Below are positions 18,147-28,500 of a DNA stretch of 64,000 nucleotides, in pieces. The stretch covers positions 1 through 64,000 of the forward strand of contig CAMACY010000003.1 of the NCBI GenBank assembly GCA_945831585.1, in the 5' to 3' direction. Position 1 is the first letter of the stretch. The number at the start of each line of letters is the position of its first letter. The stretch is from an uncultured bacterium (GTDB lineage: Bacteria > Verrucomicrobiota > Verrucomicrobiia > Verrucomicrobiales > Akkermansiaceae). The notes below the pieces were generated by a model. The model did not search any database. It had not been told where the DNA came from and worked only from the letters and a program-made list of their open reading frames with translations. Position numbers and translations under genes: made by a program.

Positions 18147-18166
18147 GGAGGCACTATCGGTGCATG

Positions 18167-18204
18167 CGAAAACGCCGCTCCGTTCAAGGGGCGGCGTTTT
18201 CGCG
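18167..18204. terminator. Bidirectional terminator, lipoprotein B / ychF
   Basis: 13-bp stem GCGAAAACGCCGC / GCGGCGTTTTCGC with a 12-nt loop; T-rich on the plus side (GTTTTCGCGGTTTT) and A/T-rich on the minus side. Lies between the two convergent stops. Confidence 0.8.
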
Positions 18205-18226
18205 GTTTTCGGCGGAACCCTCGACG

Positions 18227-19348
18227 TTATTTCGACACGTTGAAGCGGAATTCCACCACATCGCCGTCGCGGACCACGTAGTCCTTGCCCTCGATGCGGA
18301 GCTTGGCCGTCTCCTTGGCCTTGAGCAGGGAGCCGCAGGCCACGAGATCCTCGTAGGCCACCACCTGCGCCGCGATGAAGCCGCGCTCAAAGTCGGTGTG
18401 GATGACCCCGGCCGCCTGCGGTGCCTTGGCTCCGGCGGGGATGGTCCAGGCCTTGGTCTCCTTGACCCCCGTGGTCAGGTAGGTGCGTAGCCCGAGTAGG
18501 CGGTAGACCGCGCGGATGAGCTCGCTCACGCCGCTGTCGGGCACGCCGATGTCGTGCAGGTAGTCCTGCGCCTCGGTCGGGTCGAGCTCGGCGAGCTCCT
18601 CTTCGATGCGGGCGGAGATGACCACGGCCTCCGCATTGTGGTGCTCGGCCACGTAGCGGCGCACGGCGGAGACGTAGGGATGCGCGTCGGGCTGTTGCAG
18701 CGCCTCGGCCAGCTCCTCCTCGCTGACATTGCAGGCGAAAATGCTCTTCTTGGAGGAGAGTAGGTAAAAACTCTTGAGCAGCTTGCGCTCATCCTCGCTC
18801 AGCTCCAGGGTGGAGGCCGGCTTGCCCGCGTCCAGATGGGGGATGAGCTTCTCCATAAGCGCGACCTCGGCCTTGGCTTCCTTGTCGCCGCCGCGCGCCT
18901 TCTTGATGCGGCTCTCCAGGCGCTTCTCCATGGCGGCCAAGTCGGCCAGGATAAGCTCGTCGTTGATGATTTCGATGTCGCGCACGGGGTCGACCGAGCC
19001 GAGCTCGTGGATGATGTCGTCGTTCTCGAAGCAGCGCACGACCTGCACGATGGCATCCGTCTCGCGGATGTTGGCGAGGAACTTGTTGCCCAGCCCCGCG
19101 CCCTCGGACGCGCCCTTCACCAGCCCCGCGATGTCCACAAACTCGATGGCGGCGGGCACGATGCGCTCGCTCTTGCTCATCTCGGCCAGCACGGCGAGCC
19201 GGGGGTCGGGCACCTCGACCATGCCCACGTTGGGATCAATGGTGCAGAAGGGGTAGTTGGCCGCCTCGGCTTTGCGCGAGCGCGTGACAGCGTTGAAGAG
19301 GGTGGATTTTCCCACGTTGGGCAGACCTACGATACCGGCTTGGAGCAT
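18227..19348 (-). CDS. ychF: Ribosome-binding ATPase YchF (Obg-like)
   Basis: Conserved TRAFAC-class ATPase (YchF/OLA1) that binds ribosomes and is linked to stress and redox responses. The 373-residue protein shows G1 [10 protein letters not shown]3 [19 protein letters not shown], the altered G4 NVSEE typical of the ATP-preferring YchF subfamily, a central coiled-coil domain ([36 protein letters not shown]) and a C-terminal TGS domain ([37 protein letters not shown]). The start at 19348 ([13 protein letters not shown]) is supported by the family N-terminus and by a promoter located where a longer reading frame would begin. Confidence 0.97.
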   Translation of the reverse strand: MLQAGIVGLPNVGKSTLFNAVTRSRKAEAANYPFCTIDPNVGMVEVPDPRLAVLAEMSKSERIVPAAIEFVDIAGLVKGASEGAGLGNKFLANIRETDAIVQVVRCFENDDIIHELGSVDPVRDIEIINDELILADLAAMEKRLESRIKKARGGDKEAKAEVALMEKLIPHLDAGKPASTLELSEDERKLLKSFYLLSSKKSIFACNVSEEELAEALQQPDAHPYVSAVRRYVAEHHNAEAVVISARIEEELAELDPTEAQDYLHDIGVPDSGVSELIRAVYRLLGLRTYLTTGVKETKAWTIPAGAKAPQAAGVIHTDFERGFIAAQVVAYEDLVACGSLLKAKETAKLRIEGKDYVVRDGDVVEFRFNVSK

Positions 19349-19358
19349 AACGCCGTGC

Positions 19359-19387
19359 AGCCTAGCACGCAGGGCGCCCGAATGCAA
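19359..19387 (-). promoter_or_regulatory. Promoter of ychF
   Basis: Minus strand: TTGCAT, 17-bp spacer, TAGGCT; 10 bp to the ATG, so a very short or absent leader. Confidence 0.6.
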
Positions 19388-19473
19388 GACCGAAGCACGG
19401 CATGAGCGCCCGCTGCCCGTTTTTAGTATTGCTATGGTGGGGGGATTGTGCTACCATCCCGCGCGGCGGGTAT

Positions 19474-19502
19474 TTGCTGTGGAGCCTTTGTGCCGGTACA
19501 AT
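19474..19502 (+). promoter_or_regulatory. Promoter of gdhA
   Basis: TTGCTG, 17-bp spacer, TACAAT; leader of about 50 nt. A second candidate (TTGCTA, 17 bp, TACCAT) lies some 40 bp further upstream. Confidence 0.55.
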
Positions 19503-19562
19503 GCTGTGGATGCCGGGGCGGGGGCAAAAAATCTGTGCTTGCCCGCAACTCACAATCACACT

Positions 19563-20927
19563 ATGTCTGATTACACCACGAAAGTCATGGATCAGGTGCG
19601 CGCCAAGAATGCGCACGAGCCTGAGTTCATCCAAGCGGTGCAGGAGGTAATCACCACGATTGCCCCTGTGCTCGATGCTCACAAGAAGTACGAGGACAAC
19701 TGCATCCTCGAGCGCATCACCGAGCCGGAGCGCACCATCATATTCCGCGTGCCGTGGACGGATGACAAGGGCAACATCCATGTCAACCGAGGATACCGCG
19801 TGGAGTTCAACAGCGCTATCGGGCCCTACAAGGGCGGGTTGCGCTTTCACCCCTCCGTCAACCTCGGCATCCTCAAGTTCCTGGGCTTTGAGCAAATCTT
19901 CAAGAACTCGCTCACCACGCTCGCCATGGGCGGCGGCAAGGGCGGTTCCGACTTCGACCCCAAGGGCAAGAGCGACCGCGAGGTCATGCGCTTCTGCCAG
20001 AGCTTCATGACCGAGCTGCAGCGCCACATCGGCCCCGACACGGACGTGCCCGCCGGTGACATCGGCGTGGGCGGTCGCGAAATCGGCTACCTCTTCGGCC
20101 AGTACAAGCGCCTGCGCAACGAATTCACGGGCGTGCTGACGGGCAAGGCCCTGCACTGGGGCGGCTCGCTCATCCGCCCGGAGGCCACGGGCTACGGCTG
20201 CGTCTACTTCGCTCAGAACATGCTCGCCACCAAGGGCGACAGCGTGGAGGGCAAGGTCTGCGTCGTGTCCGGCTCCGGCAATGTGGCGCAGTTCCTCGTC
20301 GAGAAGCTCAACCAGCTCGGCGCCAAGGTCGTCACCATGTCCGACTCCGACGGCTATGTCTATGACCCCGCCGGCATCGACCTGGAGAAGGTGCACTGGA
20401 TCATGGAGCTCAAGAACGTGCGCCGCGGCCGCATCCGCGAGTACGCCGACGCCTTCCCCGGCGTGCAGTACTTCCCCGGGCAGCGGCCCTGGAGCGTGCC
20501 CTGCGACTGCGCCTTCCCCTGCGCCACGCAGAACGAAATCAACGGCGCGGAGGCCGCCACCCTCATCAAGAACGGCTGCAAGCTCGTGGCCGAGGGTGCC
20601 AACATGCCCACGGATCTGGACGGCATCAACGCCTACCTGGAGGCCAAGATTCTCTACGGCCCGGCCAAGGCGGCCAACGCCGGCGGCGTGGCCACCTCCG
20701 GTCTGGAGATGGCGCAGAACAGCCAGCGCCTCAACTGGACGAGCGAGGAGGTCGACGCCAAGCTCTTCGACATCATGAAGAACATCCACGAGAACGCCTA
20801 CACGCACGCGCAGGAGTTCGCCGCCGCTACGGGCAGCACGGATGGCTTCACCAACTACGTGGCCGGCGCGAACATCGCGGGCTTCGTCAAGGTGGCCGAT
20901 GCCATGATTGACCAGGGGCTGGTCTGA
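19563..20927 (+). CDS. gdhA: Glutamate dehydrogenase (NADP-type, hexameric)
   Basis: Interconverts 2-oxoglutarate plus ammonium and glutamate; the bacterial 450-residue class usually runs in the assimilatory, NADPH-dependent direction. Of 454 residues, the N-terminal substrate domain carries GPYKGGLRFHPSVN, the catalytic-lysine segment MGGGKGGSDFDPKGKS and PAGDIGVGGREIGYLFGQYKR; the Rossmann domain carries SGSGNVAQF, CAFPCATQNEINGAEA and EGANMPT. I chose ATG 19563 because MSDYTTKVMDQVRAKN matches the family N-terminus; the ORF upstream of it is not coding. Single gene with its own promoter and a strong terminator. Confidence 0.97.
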   Translation: MSDYTTKVMDQVRAKNAHEPEFIQAVQEVITTIAPVLDAHKKYEDNCILERITEPERTIIFRVPWTDDKGNIHVNRGYRVEFNSAIGPYKGGLRFHPSVNLGILKFLGFEQIFKNSLTTLAMGGGKGGSDFDPKGKSDREVMRFCQSFMTELQRHIGPDTDVPAGDIGVGGREIGYLFGQYKRLRNEFTGVLTGKALHWGGSLIRPEATGYGCVYFAQNMLATKGDSVEGKVCVVSGSGNVAQFLVEKLNQLGAKVVTMSDSDGYVYDPAGIDLEKVHWIMELKNVRRGRIREYADAFPGVQYFPGQRPWSVPCDCAFPCATQNEINGAEAATLIKNGCKLVAEGANMPTDLDGINAYLEAKILYGPAKAANAGGVATSGLEMAQNSQRLNWTSEEVDAKLFDIMKNIHENAYTHAQEFAAATGSTDGFTNYVAGANIAGFVKVADAMIDQGLV

Positions 20928-20945
20928 TCGGGTTTTTCCCCATGC

Positions 20946-20982
20946 AAACAGCCGCAGCAGGTGAGACCTGCTGCGGCTGTTT
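20946..20982. terminator. Bidirectional terminator, gdhA / M3 peptidase
   Basis: 16-bp perfect stem AAACAGCCGCAGCAGG and complement, 5-nt loop, with T-runs on both strands. It sits 18 bp after gdhA and 18 bp before the convergent peptidase stop. Confidence 0.95.
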
Positions 20983-21000
20983 TGTCATCGGCGGGGGCGC

Positions 21001-23223
21001 TTACCTGCTCGGGGGCAGGATGCCCGCCTCTTGCAGCAGCGCGTCCGGGTTCGGGTCGCGCCCCATGAAATCGCGGAAGAGCTCGGCGGCGGGCTTGCTG
21101 TCGCCCTTGGAGAGCACCGCCTCGCGGAAGGACGCCCCCGTCGCCGCATTCAGCACCCCCTCGCGGCGGAAGCGCGTGAACGCATCCGCCTGCAGCACCT
21201 CCGCCCACTTGTAGCAGTAGTAGCCCGCGCGGTAGCCGCCGCTGATGCAGTGCGTGAAGTGGCGCATGAGCGAGGGGCCGTGCTGCGTGAGCGGCAGCTT
21301 CCACGGCGCGAGCAGCTCGCGGGTGGCCGTGTCCAGATCCTTGCCCGCAAACACGCGATCGTAGTGTTCATGGATGTCGAAATCCAGCCGCGCGAGCACC
21401 AGCTGCCCCATGATGCTCGAAGCCGGGCGGAAGAAACGGCTGGCGAGCAGCCGCTGCTGCAGCTCGGTCGGCAGAGGCTCGCCCGTGGCGTAGTGGCGGG
21501 CAAAGAGCGCCAGCCCCTCGGGCTCCCAGGTCCAGTTCTCGTTGATCTGGCTGGGCAGCTCGACAAAATCCCAGGCCACGCGGGTGCCGCTGTGCGCGCG
21601 CAGCTCCGTGTCGCTGAGCATCACATGGAGCATGTGCCCGAACTCGTGGAAAAGCGTCTCTGCGTCGCTGTGGCTCAGCAGTGCGGGCTTGTCGCCCACG
21701 GGGGCCGTCAGGTTGCCGCACAGCGCCGCCAGGTGCGGGGTGTGCGGGCGTCCCCCCGCCGCCGGCTGCCCATAGCGCAGCGGCATGACCCAGGCTCCCG
21801 CCCGCTTGGTGGCGCGGGGGAAGGGGTCGAGGTAGAAGGAGCCCAGGTGCGCGCCCGTCTTGTTGTCGTAGACGGCGAACAGTTGGGTGTCCGGGCTCCA
21901 CACCTCGGCATAGCCGGCCGGCAGCTCCTGCCCCTCGCTCAGGCAGACCGAGGGCAGCTCGCGCACCGAGATGTCGTACAGGTGGCTGTAGAGGGCGAAC
22001 ATGCCCCGGCGCACGTTCTCATAGCTCAGGTAGGGGCGCAGCTCCTCGGGGTCGAAGTTGTAGGTGCGCTGCATCAGCTTGCGGGTGTAGTAGAGCGTGT
22101 CCCAGGGGGCGAGCGCCTCCACCTTTTCCCCGCGCAGCTCGCCGACAAAATCCAGCAGCTCGCGGCACTCGCGCTCAAACGCGGGGCGCAGCTCCTCCAT
22201 CATGCCGTAGATGAAGGCCTGCGCCTTGGCGGCGCTGTCGACCATGCGGTGCGCCGCCACCATGTCTGCATAGCCGCGGAAGCCCAGCAGCGCGGCCAGC
22301 TCGCGGCGCAGCTCCATGATGCGCTCCACCAGCGGGGCGTTGTCCCAAGGGGCGGTGCTGCCCACCGTGTCCAGCCCCTCGCGGCAGGCGCGGCGCGTGG
22401 ACTCGACATCGCAGCAGCGCAGCACCTCGTACACGCTCGTGGGGTCGAGCGTCACCAGATACTCGGGAGCCTCCGCGCTGCCGTAGCCCTTGGCCGCTGC
22501 GCGCTCGCGCGCCTTGAGCAGCCAATCCTCGCTCATGCCCGCCAGCGCGGCGGGGTCGCTCAGCCGCAGCTCCCAGGCGTTGGTCGCATCCAGCACATTC
22601 TTGTCAAAGCTGTCGCAGAGCTTGGCCAGCTCCTGCTCGATGGCGGTCTTGCGCTCCTTCTGCTGCGGCGTCAGCTCGGCGCCGCTGTCGCGGAAGGCAT
22701 CGCAGACCTGCTGCACAAAGCGCTGCTTCTCCGGCGAGAGCTCGCGCACCCAGGGCTGCTGCGCGGCCGATTTGAACACCGCCCACAGCCCGGCATCCGC
22801 GCTGAGCCCGGATTCAAAGGCGCTGACGAGCGGCGTGAGCTCCTCCTCGGCGGCGCGCAGCTCGGGGCTGTCCGTCGTCATGGACAGGTTCGCGAGAAAG
22901 GCCGTGGCCAGCTCCACATCATCGCACAGGGACTCAAAGGCGCCGAAGGTGTTGTCGTAGCTCGCCGCCTCCGGCGCCACGGCGCAGATGGCGGCGCGGC
23001 GCTGCTGCGCGCGCTCTAGGGCATACTTCGTGTCGCGCACGGCGCGCTCCCCGCTCATGCGCGACCAGCGCGGGTAGCCCTCGTGCTGCAGGAAGGGGTG
23101 CTCCGCTGCATCGGGCGCGGGCAGTGCGGCGGCCGTTGCGGCGGGGGCGGGCGGGGGCATGTCCGCCGGAGCTGCGGTGCAGCAGCCCAGCGCGATACTC
23201 ATCAAGATCAGGTGTTTGGTCAT
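21001..23223 (-). CDS. M3-family oligopeptidase (Dcp/OpdA-like), exported
   Basis: Zinc metallopeptidase of family M3A that cleaves oligopeptides or dipeptides. The catalytic HExxH is present in DAETLFHEFGHMLHVML (residues about 520-535), with the downstream Glu region WDFVELPSQINENW. The N-terminal helical half is typical (REQ/ERKTAIEQELAKLCDSFDKNVLDATNAWEL). Length (740) exceeds E. coli OpdA (680), largely because of an N-terminal extension: MTKHLILMSIALGCCTAAPADMPPP looks like a signal peptide, with LGC as a possible but imperfect lipobox, suggesting a periplasmic or membrane-tethered enzyme. It starts 39 bp after the acyl-synthetase-like gene and is probably co-transcribed with it. Confidence 0.92.
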   Translation of the reverse strand: MTKHLILMSIALGCCTAAPADMPPPAPAATAAALPAPDAAEHPFLQHEGYPRWSRMSGERAVRDTKYALERAQQRRAAICAVAPEAASYDNTFGAFESLCDDVELATAFLANLSMTTDSPELRAAEEELTPLVSAFESGLSADAGLWAVFKSAAQQPWVRELSPEKQRFVQQVCDAFRDSGAELTPQQKERKTAIEQELAKLCDSFDKNVLDATNAWELRLSDPAALAGMSEDWLLKARERAAAKGYGSAEAPEYLVTLDPTSVYEVLRCCDVESTRRACREGLDTVGSTAPWDNAPLVERIMELRRELAALLGFRGYADMVAAHRMVDSAAKAQAFIYGMMEELRPAFERECRELLDFVGELRGEKVEALAPWDTLYYTRKLMQRTYNFDPEELRPYLSYENVRRGMFALYSHLYDISVRELPSVCLSEGQELPAGYAEVWSPDTQLFAVYDNKTGAHLGSFYLDPFPRATKRAGAWVMPLRYGQPAAGGRPHTPHLAALCGNLTAPVGDKPALLSHSDAETLFHEFGHMLHVMLSDTELRAHSGTRVAWDFVELPSQINENWTWEPEGLALFARHYATGEPLPTELQQRLLASRFFRPASSIMGQLVLARLDFDIHEHYDRVFAGKDLDTATRELLAPWKLPLTQHGPSLMRHFTHCISGGYRAGYYCYKWAEVLQADAFTRFRREGVLNAATGASFREAVLSKGDSKPAAELFRDFMGRDPNPDALLQEAGILPPSR

Positions 23224-23262
23224 AAAATCGGTGTGCTCGGTCGGTCGCGGGCTTCGGCGCGC

Positions 23263-25377
23263 TCAGCGTTGCGCCTCGGCCGCGCGACAGGCCCACTCGT
23301 AGCACAGCGGGTAGTTCAGCTGACCGCCGGGCAGGGTGGGGATGTAGGGCACGGGCACAATCATCTGCAGCTGCCATTGCGAGGGGCGCCCCTCGTTCAT
23401 GATGCTGTAGCGCAGCGACACAGTCTCATTGGGGTGTACTGTCTTGTGCAGCGCCGAGAGCAGCACCAGCCGCTCGCCGCACGCGCGGTCAGGGACGGCC
23501 ACCACCGCCAGCTGCCGCTGCGGCGCGTTCGGATCGGCCTTAAAGATTTTCAGCAGGAGATCCTCCAGCTCCTCGTGGGGCACGGGCTCGCCCTCCACCT
23601 GCGAAAAGCGGATCTTGCGCGCATCGATGACCAGGCGCCCCTCGGCGTTCAGGTGGCCGATGTCGCCCGTGCAGAACCAAGCCCCTCGGTGGCGTTCGCG
23701 GCTCGCCTCCTCATCGTCGGCATAGGCGGGCGCCACCATCGCCCCCTTGAGCCAGATCAGACCCGGCTGCTGCGGCGCGCTCAGCTCGTGCTCGCGGTAG
23801 GGGTCGGTGATGCGCAGGGCGATGCCGGGCGCAGGCTGCAATCCGCGGGGGTGGGGGGGCTCCGCCCCGGCCTGTGCCGGGCGCAGGTCGACGGCGACCA
23901 GCGGCGTGGCCTCGGTCAGCCCGTAGGCTTCGGAGAGTTGCAGCCCGTGCTCGCGCGCGGCCTGCGCGGCGAGGCGGCGGGGCAGGCGATCGCCCGTGGT
24001 GAGGCAGAGCCGCAGCCCCGTAAAGGCATCGCGCTCGGCCCCGCGCAGCAGCTCGGCCATGCGGCGGGGCGGCAGCGCCACCACGCGCACGGATTCGCGG
24101 CGGATGAGCGTGCGCAGGCGCTTGGCGGCCTGCGGGTCGGGGTAGGTGATGAGCCGGCAGCCCGCCAGCAGCGGCAGCAGCAGCGAGAAGAGCAGCCCGC
24201 CCGGCTCGTGCAGGGGTTGCGCGCAGAGCACGGGCTCGCCGGGGCGCAGGCGCAGCAGCTCCTGCGCCGAGCGCAGCGCCGCCATCAGCGCCTGTTGCGA
24301 CACGGGCACCGCCTTGGGTGTCCCCGTGGTGCCGCGCGTGAAGCGCAGGGTCGCCTCGTCCCCGGGGCGGGGCAGGCGCAGCAGCCGCAGCAGCTGCGGG
24401 CGGGGCAGGAAGCGCAGCAGCGCGCGCCACAGGCGCAGCCGCCCGCCCTGATCGCTCAGCAGCTCATCGATGAAAATGAGGTCGCGCTGGCGCGGCCAGG
24501 CAAAGCGGTTCTGCTTCTGCACAAAGCGTTGCTCGGTGATGAGGCGCGTGAGCCCCGCGCTCTGCATGATGCGGCGCAGCTCCTCGGCCGAGGCCGTGTA
24601 GTCCACGTTGACCGCCTCGATGCCGCAGAGCGCGCAGGCCGCATGCGCCACCACGGCCCAGCGCCCCGGCGGCAGCACAATGCCCAGGCGCCCGTGGCGG
24701 GAAAAGCGGCTCAGATCGCGGCGCAGCACGAGCGCGGGCGCCAGCAGGTCGCGGTAGCGCGTGGAGCTGTCGTCCACCCCGTCCGTCAGCACGGCATCCG
24801 GGTGCTCCAGCAGCGCATGCAGCAGCGCTTCGCCCGGGGATTCCGGCAGCGCGTGCCACGCCTGCGCCGCCGCCTCCGCCGCGGCCTCGGCCCACTGCAT
24901 CTGCACGCGCAGCCCCACCCCCTCGCCGGGAAGCTGCCGGGGCAGGAAGCGCAGCACGCTCTCCGCACCCGCCGCTCCCTGCCGCTGCCCCGACCAGAGA
25001 GCCTGCATCGGCAGGCGCAGGGATTCGGCCAGCTGCGTGAGCGAGGCGGGCGGGTGCGGCGGCTCGACCCGGTCGGCCTCGGCCGGCGGCAGCAGCACCA
25101 CATGGCGTCCGCTGTGCAGCAGGTCGCGCACGCGCTGAGCCATGAGCTCGCGGCTCATCTGCGCGGCATCGAGCCTGCCGCCCGCCGCGTGCGTCTCGAG
25201 CAGGTGCGCAATGACCTCATCCGTCGGTCGGTGGTGCAGCTCCGCCACCCAGGCCAGGCGCTCGCGCCCCAGCTCCTGCTCCAGCAGCTGCATCGTCGGC
25301 AGGTCAGCACGGTTGAGCAGGAACAACATCGCTTGTTCCGGCACATGCTCCCGACCCTCGACCCTCGGCTCGCTCAT
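23263..25377 (-). CDS. AMP-dependent acyl-CoA/ACP synthetase-like protein (Aas-like)
   Basis: Predicted adenylate-forming enzyme activating a fatty or related carboxylic acid. The AMP-binding domain spans about residues 220-700: core motif LRFTRGTTGTPKAVPVSQ (TSG replaced by TRG), SEAYGLTEATPLV, and WFCTGDIGHLNAEGRLVIDARK. Before it lies about 200 residues resembling the acyltransferase half of Aas-type proteins, with a possible HX4D box (HHRPTD) but no clear glycerol-phosphate signature, so that part may be degenerate. The start MSEPRVEGREH is supported by a promoter 9 bp upstream. By analogy with Aas it may recycle lysophospholipids or free fatty acids at the membrane; this is inference. 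First gene of a two-gene unit with the M3 peptidase. Confidence 0.75.
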   Translation of the reverse strand: MSEPRVEGREHVPEQAMLFLLNRADLPTMQLLEQELGRERLAWVAELHHRPTDEVIAHLLETHAAGGRLDAAQMSRELMAQRVRDLLHSGRHVVLLPPAEADRVEPPHPPASLTQLAESLRLPMQALWSGQRQGAAGAESVLRFLPRQLPGEGVGLRVQMQWAEAAAEAAAQAWHALPESPGEALLHALLEHPDAVLTDGVDDSSTRYRDLLAPALVLRRDLSRFSRHGRLGIVLPPGRWAVVAHAACALCGIEAVNVDYTASAEELRRIMQSAGLTRLITEQRFVQKQNRFAWPRQRDLIFIDELLSDQGGRLRLWRALLRFLPRPQLLRLLRLPRPGDEATLRFTRGTTGTPKAVPVSQQALMAALRSAQELLRLRPGEPVLCAQPLHEPGGLLFSLLLPLLAGCRLITYPDPQAAKRLRTLIRRESVRVVALPPRRMAELLRGAERDAFTGLRLCLTTGDRLPRRLAAQAAREHGLQLSEAYGLTEATPLVAVDLRPAQAGAEPPHPRGLQPAPGIALRITDPYREHELSAPQQPGLIWLKGAMVAPAYADDEEASRERHRGAWFCTGDIGHLNAEGRLVIDARKIRFSQVEGEPVPHEELEDLLLKIFKADPNAPQRQLAVVAVPDRACGERLVLLSALHKTVHPNETVSLRYSIMNEGRPSQWQLQMIVPVPYIPTLPGGQLNYPLCYEWACRAAEAQR

Positions 25378-25386
25378 CTGCGGGGC

Positions 25387-25414
25387 AGTATAGCACAGCC
25401 CCGCCCGCCCGCAA
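25387..25414 (-). promoter_or_regulatory. Promoter of the acyl-synthetase / M3 peptidase unit
   Basis: Minus strand: TTGCGG, 16-bp spacer, TATACT; 9 bp to the ATG, predicted leaderless or nearly so. Confidence 0.65.
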
Positions 25415-25503
25415 AGCAGAAAGTGCGTGTGAGCGCCCGCGCCGGGACCATGGCGGAAAAATACTTTTCGCGACAAATATATCGTCAAATATCCTCTTTT
25501 CGC

Positions 25504-25532
25504 TTGACTTGTCGCTGTGAAAAGGGTATCAA
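25504..25532 (+). promoter_or_regulatory. Promoter of the giant autotransporter
   Basis: TTGACT, 17-bp spacer, TATCAA; 8 bp to ATG 25541, so a leaderless message is predicted. The -35 region is identical over 17 bp to the tRNA-Leu promoter. Confidence 0.75.
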
Positions 25533-25540
25533 GATGGGGT

Positions 25541-28500
25541 ATGAAACTTCATCTCCCTTTCCGCCTTCGGGCATCTTTGCTGGCCGCCATCGCCATGCTG
25601 GGCGGCATTGTCCCCACCTTGTCCACCGGTTCGCTCGCGGTCGGTGTCTGCGCCTACACGCTGAGTGTCAGCACCGCGCAGGCGAGTACCACCATCTCTG
25701 TGATGGGGGATGAGCTCATTAGTGATTGGCGCGATGGAAGCACCATCGCCGGTATGCCTTTTGCCAATGGAGACACAGTCCGCTTTGAGTCCTGGACGAA
25801 CAGCGCCGCAACACTGGGAGAGTCCGTTACCGCCAAGTTGGTGCTAGAGAAGAACAGCTCGCTTGAGCTCAATGCGGGAGCCGCCTTTGGCGCGGGGACG
25901 ACCATCAACAACAGCGGTACGCTCATCCTTCACTCGTCGACCGTTCTCGGTGCGGCAAAGCTCGAGCGGGCCTCGAACAACAACTCCTGGGTCGTGGTGG
26001 ATTGGGGGAACGACGCGACGGTTACGCTGGGGGGAGCGCTGGAGAACTATAGGGGGAACCTGAAAATTCAGAACTCGGCCTACACTCTGACCGCTGCGGA
26101 GAACCAGTACCTGTCTGTCTATCTCAGCGGCGGCAGTACGGAGGAGAAGCGTTCCATCTTGACGCTGGCGAATGCTGAGTACAAAAAGGCCTTCCGCTTT
26201 GAAGGCTTCTCGGAGCTGAAGGTCGAGGGCGGGAATACTGCCAAGCTCACGGGCACCACGTCCGGCAGCGGCACGCTGATCAAAAGCGGCGCGGGCACCT
26301 TGGCCTTGCAATATATCAACTCCACGCACAACGGTACCCTGGATATTCGCGAGGGCTCGGTTTTGTGGGGGCTGGATGGTGCTACGAGCAAGTATCAGGT
26401 GAATACCATTGAATTTGAACGGATTAACATTGCTTCGGGTGCTCAGTGGATCGACGGGCATGTCGGGGTCAACATGTCCGACCAAACCGATATCTATAGC
26501 ACGGGCGGCACGATCAAGACGGTCGATGTGGTGTTCACCACCGATGATTTCGGTCCGCTGACCAACTACTACCGCTCCCTGCATGTGAACGGTGGCGCGG
26601 CGACAACCCTGACCAGCACCTGGAAGGAGTCGCGCCGTTTCGCCCTGCTGACCACGGAGAGTGGCAGCGCCGCCTTGGTGCTCAACGATACGGCCTCCGC
26701 CTCGGAAGCCGTGCACAATGTCTTCGATGAGGTTAAGCATTTCAACGGCACCATTACCAGCCAAATCAATTGCGGCTACGGCACCAATAAGCATCTGGTG
26801 ATCGAAACTGTCGATTTGATGTCCGGCGATGGGCTGACCGTGAGGCACGGGCGCGATCAGGGTTCTCTGGAAATCGAGTCCTACGAGGGGCGCAAGATCG
26901 GGGAAGGCTCCTGGGTGGTTCAGGGCGGCTACTATGTGCATAACAGCTTCAGCATGGAGGAGGGCTCCCTTTCGGTGAGCGGCGCTCTGCGCTCGGATTT
27001 CGGCTCGGTGAGTGTGAGCGGTGGAAGCGCCACGGTCGGTTCGGTGGCGGTCGTGGCTCTGGAGGCCACGGGCGGCACCTTGAGCATCACCGGGAGTGCT
27101 GAGGCCACCGCTACGCAACTGGAGGTAGGCAGCCTGCACCTCAGCGGAGCGACAACGACAATCAGTGGCGGCGATGCAGGCGCCGGGCAGTTCGTGAATG
27201 CGGTGGTGCAGCACGATCTCGCGATTACTGACGGGGCTTCGCTGAATCTGAACGGTGATCTGCGTGCTTCCTCGCTGCGTGTCGAGGGGGGTACGCTGGC
27301 GGTGACCGACCTGAGCGCGGGGACGGCAAGCTTCGATCACGCTGTGATTACGGTGGGGGGTGCGTTGACCGTTACCAACTCCTTTGCCCTGACGGCGGGC
27401 AGTACGCTCACCGCAACGCAGGGAGAGTCGAACCTGGGGAGCTATGCCGCCATCGCCGGTCAAATGGATGCAACGGGGCAGAATGTGACGGCCGGAGCCC
27501 TGCAGTTGAGCGAGGGTGCTTCGTTGACATCCCGGAATCTGACGGTCGGGTCGCTGGATATCGGCGGCGGCACGTTGACCGTGGCAGACACAATCCGGGT
27601 GAAGGATGTGCTGACCATGAACTATGGCGGCACGCTGAATCTCGGCACGGGCGGCATTGAGCTCTCGGAGAACATCGTGTTGGCTTACAACAGCGGCAGG
27701 AATCTCGTGGACATCAGCGGGGTGACCTTGCAGAAGATGAATTTGGATTTGTCCGCTTTGACTGAGGGGGATTTTACCTATGTCGAAGCAAGCAACGAGT
27801 ATGAATTGGATTTGGGTATTTCTTCCGGGAACAGCACGGGGGCGGTTCATATCGCCTCGCTGACGTCGAGCCAATACCGTGTGGAGGCTGTCGGAGAGAC
27901 CCTCCATCTCTTCATCAAGGGGGGCACGCAGGCAGAAAATCCCTGGGATCAGAATTGGGGAGCAGCCGTGGCTTCCCGTGGGGCTTCCTACAGCGACATG
28001 GGTGCTCCCCTTCGTGTCGGTCAATACCAGCTGGGGCTTTACGGCACAGCTGCCGATGACCATAATCAGACGATTGCAGCCACTCTGGTAGGGGGTACGT
28101 CCAACTTGGACATGGGACGCGCCAACAACGTTTTCGGCGGTGCCTACTCCACGCGGGGAAGCAACTATGCCACCGGGGACGTACTGACACGCGATGTCTG
28201 GATGAAGCTGAAGGTCGAGCCCGGTTACGACAATGTCTTTAACATGGTGGCCGGCGGCAGCTACAACAATCAGGTGGACGAAAGTACTACAAATGGCTCG
28301 TGGAGCCTCCGGGGTGATGTGCATATCGATGTGGATGCCGGTGTGAAGGTCACCAGCATTGCCGGCGGTAATGTGTTCTCCCGCAGCGATAACCATGCCG
28401 ATTTTGAGGGCGATGCCTATATCTCCGTGCACGGGTCGGACATCATCGATTCGGTCATCGGCGGCAATATCTTGGCCGGTACGTCGGGGCAGCATATGAC

